NCBI RefSeq assembly: GCF_030272615.1
Contig: NC_081410.1
Location: forward strand, 189,185,619-189,243,618
Origin: Cryptomeria japonica
Lineage: Eukaryota > Streptophyta > Pinopsida > Cupressales > Cupressaceae
DNA: 58,000 nt
Direction of reading: 5' to 3'
The translations under genes and the position numbers were made by a program. The notes under the pieces were generated by a model. The model was not told where the DNA came from. It worked only from the letters and a program-made list of their open reading frames with translations, and made no database searches. Below are positions 44,731-57,220 of this stretch, piece after piece. How positions within the stretch are numbered: position 1 is the first letter of the stretch; every line of letters starts with the position of its first letter.

Positions 44731-45475
44731 TGTAGAAACCTAAAATTGTCCTATTTAATTAAATAACCTTTTTTATTCATTTAATTATTTTATTCTAATT
44801 CTTCTATTAATTAAATAAATTCATATTTATTTAATTAATTCAGTAACCTCTTCTAAGCCTTTCCTCATTTAAATAAATACTTTTATTTATTTAAATTGTC
44901 TTTTTTCCTAAATTAAATAAATATTTTATTTATTTAATTGATCTCACTTCCTCTATTAATTAAATAAATCTTTATTTATGTAATTAATTCATTAGCCTTT
45001 TTTACCCATGACACATGTCATTCATCTCTTAATTCCTACAACACCTACCCTCTCATTATTTAATTATTTCCTCTACCTACCCTTTAATCTTAGTCGACCA
45101 TTCATCTTTACACCTCTTAATCTTATCCCTTCATTTCTTATAGTGCTCTCTATATAAGAGGATGCCCTCTTCAATATCAGCCCTAAAAATTGCTTCAATT
45201 AAGCCTTCTTGTGATCAAGCTATCAACCACAATCCATTCTTTGTTGAGCTCTTGTGCACACATAAAATTTGAGAGCAAATATATCAAACAAGATCAATGG
45301 AGATAGGAAGAAATGGAGATTGAAACCCTATTAGACATGTGAATGGTATATTTAGTCTTAGGTATCTTCATTTGTGTATGGTGGATTGTTTTCATTGTTA
45401 GGCTAGGGTTTTGTGGTTGGATCTGTGTTAGTCTTTCAATATTGTTATTTTCACTATCCATTTTCACAGTATACA
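44731..45475 (+). repeat. 3' LTR of the Tat/Ogre-like element
   Basis: TGTAGAAACCTAAAATTGTC to CACAGTATACA, followed by ACTAT. It carries the same five palindromes and aligns with 32910-33677. Confidence 0.95.
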
Positions 45476-45480
45476 ACTAT

Positions 45481-46744
45481 TACAACTAATAATGAAATGT
45501 CAAATACAAAACAAGTGAATTGAAAGAAAAACATGATAATAAAATAATCTTATTTTAAGAAAATAAAGCAAGAATATCTATGAACTATCTCTATCCAATC
45601 AAATCAAAACAATAATTTCTACATGAAATAAGTAAATAACTAAACACTATATAGTTGTTACGTAAATTTGGAAATAATTTGAACTAGAAATATCCACTTA
45701 AATTATATGCATAAAATGAAACTAACTAAACTAGGAGTATCCTTACCTCAAGTAGGCCCCCTTGGGTAAGTACTCATTAAAATATCATATAGTCACACAA
45801 CTAACTCAAAAGAGGCAATGATATTCATTCATTATATACATGCATGTCTTTCGTACAGAGATATTCAAAAAATGAGAGATTACAATAGTCCTAGCATCAT
45901 TTTCCTTTTTAGATTACAAATGGACTCAATTATACCCTCAAATCCATGAGTCAATCCATAACTAACTAACACTTAATCTTGAGATATAGGGAGATATTTA
46001 TTGAACAAATAAATAAAGCATAAACTGACTAAGAGTCCTATTAGGACTAAAACTCATAACTGGTCCAAGACATAAATATATACTCAAAGTAGTATAACAA
46101 ACTACTAAATAACATGTTGACAGGTAGTTGGGAATGTTGAGGGAGAAGTCCACTTCATAATGACATCCGCCACTAGCTTGAAACGCCTAGAACAACCTTT
46201 AACTAATTCAAAGCCAACTCTACCTTTAGATGCAAAAACTTGCGTAGTACCTCATGTGTTTATTAGAATGTCACATATTGAGTTAGGAAACACAACGTTA
46301 CAAACCACAATAATTATCCATACACATTGATCACATACACAATTAATAGAATATATATGTATCATATACACATCCATTAGATAAACATATTAAGAGTGCT
46401 CATATGAAGACTCAATACCAAAATAAGTCAAGGTATAACTAAAATTTATTATATTTATGCCACTATAAAAAGTGGATAAATCATGGGCCTATCATCCCCC
46501 TAACTTAATCTCCTTCTTGACTGAAAGTAGTTTCCTATAACTAGTTATGTGTCAAAGTCATTTAGCTAAAATATAAATGAGCAACAATACTTAAGATTTT
46601 GTATCAATGGGTAGAACCCATTGGATATTGGAATCCAATGCCATCTTTGTTCTTCATCCTCTTGATTGTACTTCTCTACTCCTTTCCATTCTGGTAGTCT
46701 ATCTAGTTCAATATACTTCTCCACTCCTTTCCAACCTCTTCATA
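45481..46744. other. Gene-free AT-rich sequence
   Basis: No ORF with a recognisable domain, no RNA gene and no repeat partner is seen in this stretch between two elements. Confidence 0.55.
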
Positions 46745-46749
46745 TAAAC

Positions 46750-49700
46750 TGTAGTGCCCCTCCCTAGCTCATCTTTATTTTTATGGATTGATAGACTTAG
46801 ATTACTCTTTTATGATGTTTTGATGGATGATTATGGATATATTTATATTTCAGATGCTTATAGTTGATACTTGACACTTCATATTGACAGATGATACATT
46901 ATGGTTTATACAGATGATGTTACATTTAGGACTATTATGATGATTGGACATATGTTGGATACTTGTGAGCACTCATTATGTGTTATGGAGATTTATATTT
47001 GCTTATGATAATATCATGTTATGTGCTAACCCTACTTTATGCTCTATGAGATATGGTGATATTATTGGGATGATATGGTTGCCATGATTGTATTACCGTT
47101 GTATTCGTGGAAGGGAGGATATTATACCACTCATCTATGAGCTAGGTGTGATGTCACAACTCTCTTTCACTTGTCTGATTATTTTATGTTATATGTAATA
47201 TGTATGTTGTGTTGTAGGTATTGATGATCACAAGATTGCAGGTACTAGACATCGACTCCACCTAGTCTCATAGGTCTGAGCATGGATTTAAATCCCAATA
47301 GCAAGTTGATCAAAGGTGACACGATTTCCTTCTACATACTCTAGGCTTAGTTGATACCTTGTCAGTTTAGGTGTCATGGCTAGAGTTTCCTTGTTAGGCA
47401 TCGTGTGGTATTTTATGTGATCCCTATGTTGGGATGTCCTGTGGAGCTTTGGTTATTTTATTAATTGGATTATTGATTATTAATTAATTCATTTATATAG
47501 TTTATTAATAATAAATCAAATCACTGATTGGTCTTAATAATTTTTGTATTTAATTGTTGAGGATTTCTTATTTATTTTTGTGGGCTTATATTTAATTGAG
47601 CTCTTTATATGATTTATAATATTTGATTTATTTATTTATTGGTTATTAGTTTGTTTGTTTATTTATGTATTCATTGTTTAATCTTTTATTCATCTGGTTA
47701 TTATTTATTTTACTTACCCTCTTTTGCTATTGGTTGTGAGTATTGGATTTGGAGATATCATTATTTTATTATATTTTATTTTGTTTGTCGTCATGGTTGG
47801 TGGAATTTGTTATATTTTCCATTATTTTGAGTCAGCTGTGATGGGTTATTATTTTTAATTGATTTATATAAATATGGAGCTTTGACATTTTCGAGGGGTT
47901 GCTTGGTTGAAGATTTTATTGCTTTGGTTGGAAATGGAGTTTTATTCGTATGCGTGAAGGTTAGAGTTTGGTCTTGGTTGGATTTAATTTGTGGATTGCT
48001 CTTCTACAACTTTCTTTTGTCCATATTCTTCATTTCCAAGTTGGAGATTTTATACCTTCTTTGTATTTTAAATTTGAAAATATTGTCTTCATCGTGCCAG
48101 TGAAAAGATGATTGCTATACGCTTAAGATATGGTTTTGTGCTCTAGCATCACTACAATTTTATTTTGTATATGGTCGGTCGGCAATGGAGTTTTGGGGAT
48201 CTTCATTTTGTGTATTATCTTGAGAATTGGTATGTGTTTGTGTTTCGTGTACCGGGTTATATGTATTATTCTTATTATTGTTTTTTATTAGTATTGTCGA
48301 GAGTTTGTGTCTATATCTCATCATGTATTGTCTTTTGTATCTTCGAATGGTCGGATATGAGCTTTTTGTGCAGTTTTGGGAGGTCTCTCATTTTATTTGA
48401 TTTTTTTACTATGATCTATGTTATAATATATTTTTATTTTAGATTGTTTAGATCCTATGAGACCTTCTTTTGAAGTTGTAATTGTTTATGAGATTGGTTT
48501 TGGACTTAGTCAATTTATTTTGTACTATGTTTGAGTTGTTTTGGCTTATTGTGGCAAATGTATTATTCTATTAAACAGAAGTGCCAAACTTTGAATCATA
48601 TGCGTTATACTTTTGTGTATATGCATCGCGTTGTAGACCATATGCGCTATAATGGGCACTGAATGCACCAGTCTATATGTCATAGGCATCATTCTATTGT
48701 TCATATGTGTCATTTAGTTGTTTGTATGTGCTATTATAATTTCCATATGCGCTAAATTGTTTAATAAATATGTTATGTTGGGTAATGAAGGATCCAAAGC
48801 TCATTGTAAATGCACTATTTCAATATGTATATGCACCAGACTGTTGTATTTTTTGTCTATGGTCATTTTCGTAGTCTAAGATATTTTTTATCAGTCTAAA
48901 GGCGAGGATTTTGGATGTTTCAATTTTCCTGTGATGTTCCAGGACCTTTTTCATGATCAAAATTGGATATTGGTATTCTATGGCCTGAGCAAGATGATTT
49001 ATGTCTTGCATTCGATTATTGTGATTTCTATTATGGATCTTGGTTAGAGTTAGATGATGTGAGCTATGACATGTTGGCATTATGTCATTTTAGACCAATG
49101 ACCGTCATGTGATTATTATGGTAGAGCCTTGTTGCTTGTGTATGTTGTTTACTTTAAGGTCTTGGAACATGGTTTGGGAGAGTGGGATTTAAAGTGAGTG
49201 TCATTGTCATGAGAGATGGACTATCGACAAGCGAGTTTCAAGGTCATGAGAGATGGACTACCGAAAGGTTCCATATAAGGATACCTGAAGATCTAGACCA
49301 CCAGGAAATCTCATTGGAAGTTTTCATGTTAAACAATTGATACTTTAATAATTAAATTAGATGGGTTGGGTATTAGGAATTAATCTAAACAAGATGATAA
49401 ATGTTTTGGTGCCCCACTCATGGACTTGAGTGCTAGGACAGGCTCAAGATGAAATTAGGGAGACCTTGGAGAGGCAAATTGATCTCCCTTGATTCTCTCA
49501 AAGGTTGAGATGGTTCTGCATGGGTATCATAGGTGTCAGGGTGTAAATCCTGACGATCTCCCTATTTTTTATGGTGATGACACTCTTCCTTACATGTGTC
49601 CTAGTTCCTTATGCCTTTTTCATTGGGCAGCCACTGGCATTTGTTATCTTTGTGCTTTATTGGTTGAGCCTTGTATTGTGGAAGTGGTTATATCTTTCTG

Positions 49701-50513
49701 ATTGTATGTATCTGTGGATGTTGTGGCGTATCATGTCCTTTGGTTGTTAGGTGTCAGCCTAGGTTTAGAGTGTGTGATGCCTTCTTCCATTAGGATTTGC
49801 TTCTTCGATAGATGTTCCTGTGCATGGGTGATGATTCTTTATGTCTTCAACTTGAGTCTTTGGATCAGATTATTATGTATCTTGAGTATTGAATGGACAT
49901 TATTGTATCACATATCATGAGATATTCACATTTGTAGTTGGAGGCAATGTATTTTGATATAAGGATGAAATTGTAATCTTGTAAGAATTTCTATGTAATG
50001 AATGATTATTCTTATGGAAATAATTATGGTACTTGATGGTAATAGATGAGGTAATCTATTGGTCTCACTTCATTGGATGCAATTACATAATGAGTATCAT
50101 GCTAGATGGTGTAGCTCTTCTTTTATGGAAATGGAATGGTTATGTTCTAGATGATGGGGTAGGAATATTTGAATTTGGTGTACTAAAATGAATTTAAGAT
50201 ATTAATCTTGAATGGGATTATCATAGCATGATGGTAGCATAATATGTGGATGTTTTCCTATGATCTTGAAGAGATGAATGTTATAATTATTATGAAGTTA
50301 TTTATGTTCATGTTCTTAGCATTATGTTTAGTTATAGCGTTGAGATACCCTAGGGATTGTTAATCTATGGGATGATATTTATTTTCGCTTGCATATCTAT
50401 GTTATTTGTGCATTTATTAAGTTGACGTATGAATGGTTTTAGATCCTTAAAAAAAATCCCTATTTTCTTAGGTAGTTGGTTAATTTCTCTAGGGTATTTT
50501 GGCGAGCATTACA
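46750..50513. mobile_element. 3.76-kb solo LTR (probable Ty3/gypsy)
   Basis: Starts TGTAGTGCCCCTCC and ends GGCGAGCATTACA, imperfect terminal inverted repeats of the kind seen in plant gypsy LTRs. The flanks TAAAC (46745-46749) and TAAAC (50514-50518) are a perfect 5-bp target duplication. I see no internal second LTR, primer site or gag/pol motif, so the 3764-bp unit is best read as a solo LTR left by recombination between two LTRs. The short ORFs inside (47639-48473, 49489-49920) are hydrophobic T-rich translations without domains. A non-autonomous element without coding capacity is the alternative. Orientation was not determined. Confidence 0.8.
48595..48835. repeat. Degenerate CATATGCGCTAT micro-repeat cluster in the solo LTR
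   Basis: About ten variants (ATATGCGTTATA, CATATGCGCTATA, CATATGTGTCAT, GTATGTGCTATT, CATATGCGCTAAA, GTATATGCACCA) occur at roughly 20-30 bp spacing. Confidence 0.65.
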
Positions 50514-50518
50514 TAAAC

Positions 50519-51579
50519 AATGGGAGTTGAAAGAGGAATGGAATCAAAATCAATTATTATACTCTAGATCTCTTGATGTACATCCCCACTCTTCTAATGG
50601 GTGCATCATAACTATATAGTTAATGTGGCTCTTTCCTTTTTATCTCATCTATGAGTTCTTGCCATCATTGTACAACAAATTCCAATACTGCTTTGCCCAT
50701 TGTATGTGTCATTCTATCATATATTGCATATACTCCTATATTGGATGTCAATATTTACTATTGGACATTAGGTTTACCAATGAGTAACACCCAATCATTT
50801 AGGATAGTGTTTGGATCACTAGATTTTTCTCTAAGGGCTAAAGTTATTCTTTTAGTTTTCTTGTAATTAACCATTTGCATTCCCTTGATTTCTTCATGTT
50901 TTGTGTAAGAGAAGAAAGATCTTAATTGAATATGCCTAGCATACAGGAGATTATTCCAATTAGCATTGTTGTGTAAGAGAAGAAATCTCTTAATTGAATA
51001 TCCCCAACATACAGGAGATGATTCCAATTAGCATTGTCCTGTAAGAAAAGAAAACTCTTAATTGAATATCCCCAACATACAAGAGATGATTCCAATTAGA
51101 ATTGTAAGGGACAACAAAATTATGTAAATAAAACTCACATAGTGTATTTTGTAACTCTGGGGTAGATGACTAAAGCACATGGAAGAATTCTCTAGGAGTA
51201 ACAAGAGAGAAGGGTTGGTCTAGATACAGTTGCATGAACTAAAAAATTAACAACTTCTCTCTAAGAAACAATTCATATACCTTTGTTTGGGATTGATAGT
51301 TAAGAATTCGAGGGACCATAGTGGCCATGGTATCCACCTTACCTTTCATCGTAATATCACCTCTAATGTTTGTTGTAATTTTGTTTTCTCTTCCATCAAC
51401 TTCTTCTCACACAACTACAATTTCTAAACTTGTTTCCATAAATTTAATGCAATAGAGGGTCAAGATATTTTACAAGAGACATGAGGAAATTAGACATTGT
51501 TAGCAACTTTTGTTACCTACACAGTCACTTTTGTAGATTTCTGACTCACAATTTGCTCATTTATATCTTATGATTATTT
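50519..51579. other. Gene-free sequence with one tandem array
   Basis: Beyond the tandem repeat at 50903-51103 no feature is supported. The opposing ORFs at 50651-50866 and 50758-51027 overlap each other and the repeat and show no domain. Confidence 0.5.
50903..51103. repeat. Three-copy 68-bp tandem repeat
   Basis: Copies start near 50905, 50973 and 51041 (GTAAGA), each with TCTTAATTGAATAT, CATACAGGAGAT and ATTCCAATTAGCATTGT. The last copy is about 63 bp. Confidence 0.92.
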
Positions 51580-53430
51580 TGTGGCCATTTTTGCTAACCT
51601 ATCCAAATTAGTGATTACAAATGGTGTAACTTCCTCTTCCTTGGCTTCATGTTCCTCTACATCATACATCTCCATTTCTTCTATGTTCTCTTCCCGCTCT
51701 TCCATGCTTTGTTCAATCTCTTCTATCCTTACTTCCTATTCCTCTCCTATAAGTTGTGTCTTTTCCAACTCATCGCCTTCTTTTGGAAAATACAAAATAG
51801 GCTTGCAAATGATTCAAGGTTGTCATCAGAAGAACCTTCCTCCTCACGAGTGTGAAGTGGTCTTTTCCAATACAAGTATTCTCTCTCACGGCTAGATTCA
51901 TAAGTGATGTCAAGAATTGGCACAACTTTCTTTTTGTCCTTTTTGGTACCTCTTTTTTCCTTCATCCCATGAGATTTCCTAGGTGTCATTGTAGTGGATT
52001 TATCTTTTTCTTTTTCTTCTATGGCCTCATGGTAGCATAACATTTTCTCAATGATTCTAAAATCAACAAGTGGTGGCTTCTCCAAAATAGTGGTAGGGGA
52101 AGTAGCCTTTTATTTTTGTGGCAATGGTTGTTGTTTTTGAGCAAAAAAGGGATTTCTTCTTCAATTCCACATATGTGGGAGGAGACTCTGATTTCCTTTT
52201 CTTTTTAGCAACATTAGGTTTTTCCTCTTTCTCCTTATGTATCGATATAAAACTGTCATCTATTTTAACCTTTTTACTCCTCAAGGGTTTTGATTTTGCT
52301 TCTAAAGGAACATACTTCTCTTTAGACACTTTTCTTTTCATAGAGGAATATTTTTCTTTCCCTTTTCCCAGTGTGGAAATAGGAGTTTTATCTTTAAGAT
52401 TATTCTATTTTCTTTTGCAAGAGTCTTCCCTTTATCCTTACTACGTTTCCCATTAATTTGCTTCTTAGTATCTTTGGTTTTGGTTGCAAGCATAGATTTT
52501 TGGGCTAATTTTTAGTTTTTTGTTTTGGTGATGGGAGGAACCATTTGTAGTTCCTCTATTTCATTTCCAAATGATTCAAACTCAGGGGTTTTAGAGGAGT
52601 CAAAGGTTTCTTTCTCCTCAAGGGAGCTATATTCTTCTTGCTCTATATCATCTAGTCTTTTGCTACTTTCTCCCTTTTCCATTCCTCTAATCCTCAATTT
52701 CCTACCCCCTGATCTTAGCTAAAATTAGGATTATTAACTTTCTTTATTTTCAAGAAATCTTTAAAATTCATGTTTGAAAAATATATATGCAAACATCTTT
52801 TAACAAGGATAGTTATCAAATGATATCAATGGGACAATGATGTGCCCTTACCTTTTTACACTTTGACCATCATTCTTGAAAGAAAATGTGCCAAATAATA
52901 AAGAATGTTCACTAATATACCATGTCATAAGTTATTGAGAAGTTTGAAATGATGTGAGTAAAGTAGAGACATTATCCCTTCACATTTTAAATATTTGATA
53001 ATGAATTTCACTCCTTCTGCCCATTTGGGTGGAATAGAAAATCTCTTAGTTCCTTGGTGACAAATATCCAAAGGTGGGTCTTTTGGTCTTATGATTTATA
53101 CCCTAGCTGAGATACCATCATGGCACTTTGGGTAGTCATCACCATCTATTGAAAGACCTATTACCCCCATACTTGCCATCATAATATCATCTACTTTTGG
53201 CCCCTTCAAAGTTGCTACATTATCTTGCAAGTTCCATGCAAATTGCAATGCCACTTCGTTGTCAAAATCTCCAAGCTTATATAGAAATATTCGAACCACC
53301 CTACATTTACCAATTCATCTCTACATTCATGAGAATTGTCATCCAAAGTCTATACCATAGGCTCCTTCCTAATGTAATCTCCACCCATCGTTCCAACCCC
53401 AAAAATTTCTTCAAAAATCCTCTCATTGAA
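51580..53430 (-). pseudogene. Degenerate charged ORF of unknown function, probably retrotransposon-borne
   Basis: Read on the minus strand with breaks, it starts near 53430 (VFNERIFEEIFGVGTMGGDY), continues at 53299-53096 with YKLGDFDNEVALQFAWNLQD, NVATLKGPKVDD and GLSIDGDDYPKCHDGISARV, and passes through decayed sequence. It then enters long Lys/Glu/Ser-rich stretches at 52697-52512, 52341-52063 and 52085-51747 (EEKEKDKSTTMTPRKSHG). The N-terminal part resembles a poorly characterised domain seen in plant retroelement ORFs, but I cannot name it with confidence. It is on the same strand as the pol relic to its right. It could be an extra ORF of that element or the gag-like part of another. 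Confidence 0.5.
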
Positions 53431-54529
53431 CACTTTCTCGTCTAATTCAACTCTCTAAACCTGTCTAATTTAGTATTTTTGTCTAACTTCTATTTTTTGC
53501 ATTCAATACCAGTTCCTTGAGAGAATTTAAAATTATTTTAGAATATCCTAAGGCATCAGAAGGAAATGACAAGATGATAGAGAATATCAAAAGGGAATGA
53601 CAAGACATAATTCAAAGGGTACGTTCATGCATTTATGAGTAAGGGTGCGTTCATGCATTTATGAGTAAGGGTACATTCACTTACTGATGCTTTTTTAGCT
53701 CCCCATGATTTCACTTTAGTTCTCCTAAATTTAGTTTAGGGCATCTTTGTGCTCTCTATAAAAGCACATCATTATGCATTGTAATTTCAATATGTAATAT
53801 TTACTTTTGAGTAATATGACATGTTTTTCTTGCTAATCTCATTTGTGGAATGGGTTCTACTTTGTTGTTTGATACTGCAACCTTGTGTTGAAAAATTCAA
53901 CAAAAAATATTTGTTTAGAAAAAAATAAAGATAACCTCGCCCCCATTTTAAATTGAGCAATGTGTCATCATGAGCAAGATGATAAGGAAGAGGGGTTTGG
54001 CTTATTATGAGCACCCAAAATATGAATAAATGGAATGAAAACAATACTTTAAATGTGATCATAATTATGCAATATGTGGATTTAGAAATTTGTTAGATCA
54101 TGTGATGTAATGCTTACAAAGGAATGGTATTACACTAGTGGTAAGTGTTCTCAAGATGACTTGGAGTATGTTATCAATCAAAACATACATGAAAAAATCG
54201 ACTCAAGTCACGTCAGATGATGATAAGTTGGCAAAAAGTGGATTATGAAATCAACTAACATCATATGAATGACATTTAAATAGGGTATGAACTTGCAAAA
54301 GATGACATGAGTTTTGAAAGTTGATATGGATGTCAAACTGAATGAGATGTTGAGTTAAGTTACGTATTCAAGTTGATCATTGCTATCAAGTCCCAACTGC
54401 TTGGTTGTAGGAAATAGGGCCCTCAAACTTGGTTATGGTTCTAGGTTTAGATGGTGAAAATGATATTTCATTATGAATGTAAAGTGCCCTCAAAGGGCGA
54501 AGACATTATTATGATTTCCTACCATCTAT
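53431..54529. other. Non-coding gap with tandem repeat and promoter-like site
   Basis: Contains a 26-bp tandem repeat (53617-53694) and, 60 bp further on, a plus-strand TATA-like CTATAAAAG at 53756-53764 with TTGTGCTCTC upstream, reminiscent of an LTR promoter. The near-palindrome TGTTGAAAAATTCAACA lies at 53886-53902. No LTR partner was found in the window. Confidence 0.45.
53617..53694. repeat. 26-bp tandem repeat, about 2.5 copies
   Basis: GGGTACGTTCATGCATTTAT-type units begin at 53617, 53643 and 53669. The third is truncated or diverged after GGGTACATTCA. Confidence 0.9.
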
Positions 54530-55740
54530 CTAAACTGAAATATTGACTATCCTTTGTTGTGAAATATCAGGGGCGTAAGGTGAAGAGGAATCATTTGGCA
54601 TGGTGGCAGCATATTGTTGTAGTCCTAAATATTCTTTGCTAAGGGGATTCTTGTATAATTGGAGTCTATGACCATTTACCAATAGTGAAAATTTCATTAG
54701 GTCAATGGTTTGCAACCATATTGCACCTTAATGAATACCTCAACAATATTATATGATCCCAACCATTTGGTTTAAAGTTTCCCTCAGTGATTTTTGTAAT
54801 GTGAATGATAGAGAAAAGTTGAATCATTTGGTTTAAACTACTTGGTCTTTATAAATCTATCACATGACTTAATTCTTTGAGTCTGCACAATTCCATGTAT
54901 TGAAGTGCCTCTTGCGTGAATTCATTCAAAGCATTTAGGTTGTCAATCCTTTTCTTTTGAGCTACTAACAAGTTAATCTCAAGCTCCACTATTGTCCATA
55001 AGGTCTTATTTTCAAATTCTATAGGCATGACAACTTTTATCCCATACACCAATTCAAATGATGTAAAACCTGTAGTAGTCTTTCAAGTAGTCCTATACTC
55101 CTATACAACCGCTTGCAACTTAGAAGCCCAATATTTCTTATGTATGGACATTGTTTTTGTATGAATGGCCTCTAACTCTTTTTTAGTGACTTCCACCTAC
55201 CCATTGGTTCAAGGATGGTATTGTGTTGCCTTCTTGTATAGGATTTTATACTCATTCGTGAGTACCTAAATTAACATTGACATGAATTGAGGACCTTGAT
55301 CTATCACAATTTCCCTAGGGACCCCATATATTGTAAAAATATCTTCATACAAGAATTCTACAACCTTATTGTTCTTGGCATGCTTCATTGTTCTTACATC
55401 AACCCACTTAGTTAGATAGTTTATGCAAACTGAGATGCACTCCTTGTTGTTGGAAGGTGGATTGATTGTCCCAATTAAATACAATCCCCACTTATCAAAT
55501 TATGTCAAAACCAACTAAATATGAAAAGACCTCTCATCTAATTTGGTGGGTATGCCCATTCTCTGAGACCTATCACAATGCCTTTTATACTTGACTGCAG
55601 ATCTTTATGTAGAGATGGACAATAGTAACTTGTGTTGAGTATCCTCATGGTCATTCTCTTTGCTACAAAATGTACCCCACAAGGTTCATCATGACAAGCA
55701 TGAAGAATGCCATGTATTTCATTTTCTCTTAGGCATTATC
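54530..55740 (-). pseudogene. Ty3/gypsy integrase relic
   Basis: On the minus strand: a zinc-binding start near 55720 (CHDEPCGVHFVAKRMTMRIL), then the core at 55484-55266 with GTINPPSNNKECISVCINYL, TKWVDV and IYGVPREIVIDQGPQF. The first catalytic Asp, normally CIDYLTKW, is Asn (codon 55419-55421), while the second (VIDQGP) remains. Downstream is the region VYGIKVVMPIEFENKTLWTI (55052-54990) and a C-terminal tail, LLVNGHRLQLYKN (about 54690-54650). Several frameshifts and stops are visible. The motif set is Ty3/gypsy; it follows RNase H in the correct order. Confidence 0.88.
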
Positions 55741-55897
55741 TCATGACATTATTTGGTCCAGCTTAGAAGAGATAGCCTAATATCCATGAGTAAGGGAAGC
55801 TCTTCTCAAGTTGATGCTTCTCCCTTAGAGAAAAATAAGGAGGCATCTTACCTAAAACCAAGTAATTTTCAATTTTTGCATACCATGGGTCATGAAC

Positions 55898-56380
55898 TTA
55901 TAGAGAAAAGATATTCTCACCGGGAAAAGAATCATCTATAATAGGGTCCAAGTATGAATTTGTTAGTCTACATAAAAAAATTGCAACTACATTTTCTTTT
56001 CCAGGCTTATCCATTATTTTAATATAAAATTCTTGCAACAAAATTAACCATCTAACTAACCTACCAATGACAACAAGTTTATTCATTAAGTACCTTATTG
56101 TTGCATAGTGTGTGCACAAAAACTTGATATTCGGTTATGTAATTCTTGAACTTGTTGATAGCATAGATGATTGCCAGCATTTCATTTTCAGTAACTATAT
56201 AGTTGAGTTTTGTTGATTGCAAGTTTTTTTTAATTTAGTATATGACATACTTAATTATCTCTTTAATCTATCCTAGGACTGCCCCTACAACATGATTTGA
56301 AGAATCCATGTGTATATGAAATGGGAGATTCCAACTTGGGCCTTTGAGAATAGGTGCCTTAGTTAACACATCCTTCAATG
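55898..56380 (-). pseudogene. Ty3/gypsy RNase H relic
   Basis: On the minus strand: APILKGPSWNLPFHIHMDSS (about 56350-56290) with the first acidic residue, TENEMLAIIYAINKFKNYI near 56180, and, in 56119-55898, AIRYLMNK-like sequence (ATIRYLMNKLVVIGRLVRWL) and MDKPGKENVVAIFLCRLTN. The conserved ENVVADxLSR motif reads ENVVAIFLCR here. In-frame stops are present. It lies between RT and integrase as expected for Ty3/gypsy. Confidence 0.87.
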
Positions 56381-57220
56381 TCTGGAAATATTTCTACCAA
56401 TCATCAGTCCATTCAAATTATATATATTTGATAATAAAAAATAATATTGGTGCAATTTTGCTTAAGTATTTAATTTTCCTTCTAACATCCTTTTTCTTAG
56501 AAGGGACGGGTAGATTTTTTATTGCCTGAATTTTCATAGGATCAACTTGTATGCCTTGGTGGGAAAAATGATAGCCAAGAACAACACATTATCACATCAT
56601 CATGTAGCACTTCTCATTACTTAATAATAGATTATGATCCTTACATATTTGAAGTACCTTCATTAGATTTGTTAAAGTTCATCATAATTATCACCATATG
56701 TGGTGAAGTCATCCATATATACCTCCATGCAATCATGTGTGATATCTGAAAAAATGATAAAGACTTATCTTTGAAATGTAGTGGGGGCATTGAAAAGGAT
56801 AAAGAGTAGAACAACATAGGCATAGCTACCCTAAGGAAAAGTGGTATTTTCCTAGTCTTTTAGTGCTCTGCTAATTTGATTGTAAAAAACTAAAATCATC
56901 CAGGAATGAAAAATACTTCTTGTCAACCAGAGAGTCTGAGACTTGGTAAATAAAAGGAAGAGGAAAAAAATCATTCCTCATTATTGAAATGAGATCCCTA
57001 TAGTCCATGCAGACTCTCCATTTTCCACTCTTTTTAGGAATAATGACTAAAGATGAAACCCTCTAGCTATGAGAGATAAGATATATGAACCTTGCATTTA
57101 ATAATTTCTACAACTTTGTCTTGACTATTTCCTTAACTGTTGGATTTATTTGTCGTTGAGGTTTCCTGATTGGTCTACAATCACTCTTTACATATATTTT
57201 GTGAGGACACATTTTTGGAT
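56381..57220 (-). pseudogene. Ty3/gypsy reverse transcriptase relic
   Basis: On the minus strand, with several frame changes: NARFIYLISHS near 57095, SSLVIIPKKSGKWRVCMDYR near 57050-56990, FPLPFIYQVSDSLVDKKYFS, then the catalytic Y-M-D-D at 56719-56708 within CMEVYMDDFTTYGDNYDEL, followed by LLLSNEKCYMM, GIQVDPMKIQAIKNLPVPSK and KDVRRKIKYLSKI. The order and spacing are those of plant Ty3/gypsy RT. The YMDD box is intact, but stops after DEL and MMM and a shift near 56800 inactivate it. Confidence 0.9.

Larger units (their letters stand above)
32910..45475 (+). mobile_element. 12.6-kb Tat/Ogre-like Ty3/gypsy element with antisense PMD gene
   Basis: LTRs at 32910-33677 (768 bp) and 44731-45475 (745 bp), perfect ACTAT duplications, a primer-binding site (TGGCATGCCCAATGGGA) and a polypurine tract (AAAGAGGGGCAAAA) define the element. 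Inside are a 2.4-kb leader, gag, a protease remnant, a lysine-rich spacer, the C-terminal tail of integrase, a long 3' untranslated region, and an antisense plant-mobile-domain pseudogene. RT, RNase H and the integrase core are missing. The Gag type, the CEYHxxxGHxTxxC-like region followed by LKNIIQDLIDRG, the long leader and the extra antisense ORF all point to the Tat/Ogre group; that lineage call is inference from motifs. Confidence 0.93.

Noticed and set aside
47639-49920. Hydrophobic ORFs of 63-102 codons as membrane protein genes
   Set aside because: They come from T-rich sequence inside the solo LTR, overlap in several frames, and show no domain or conserved neighbour.
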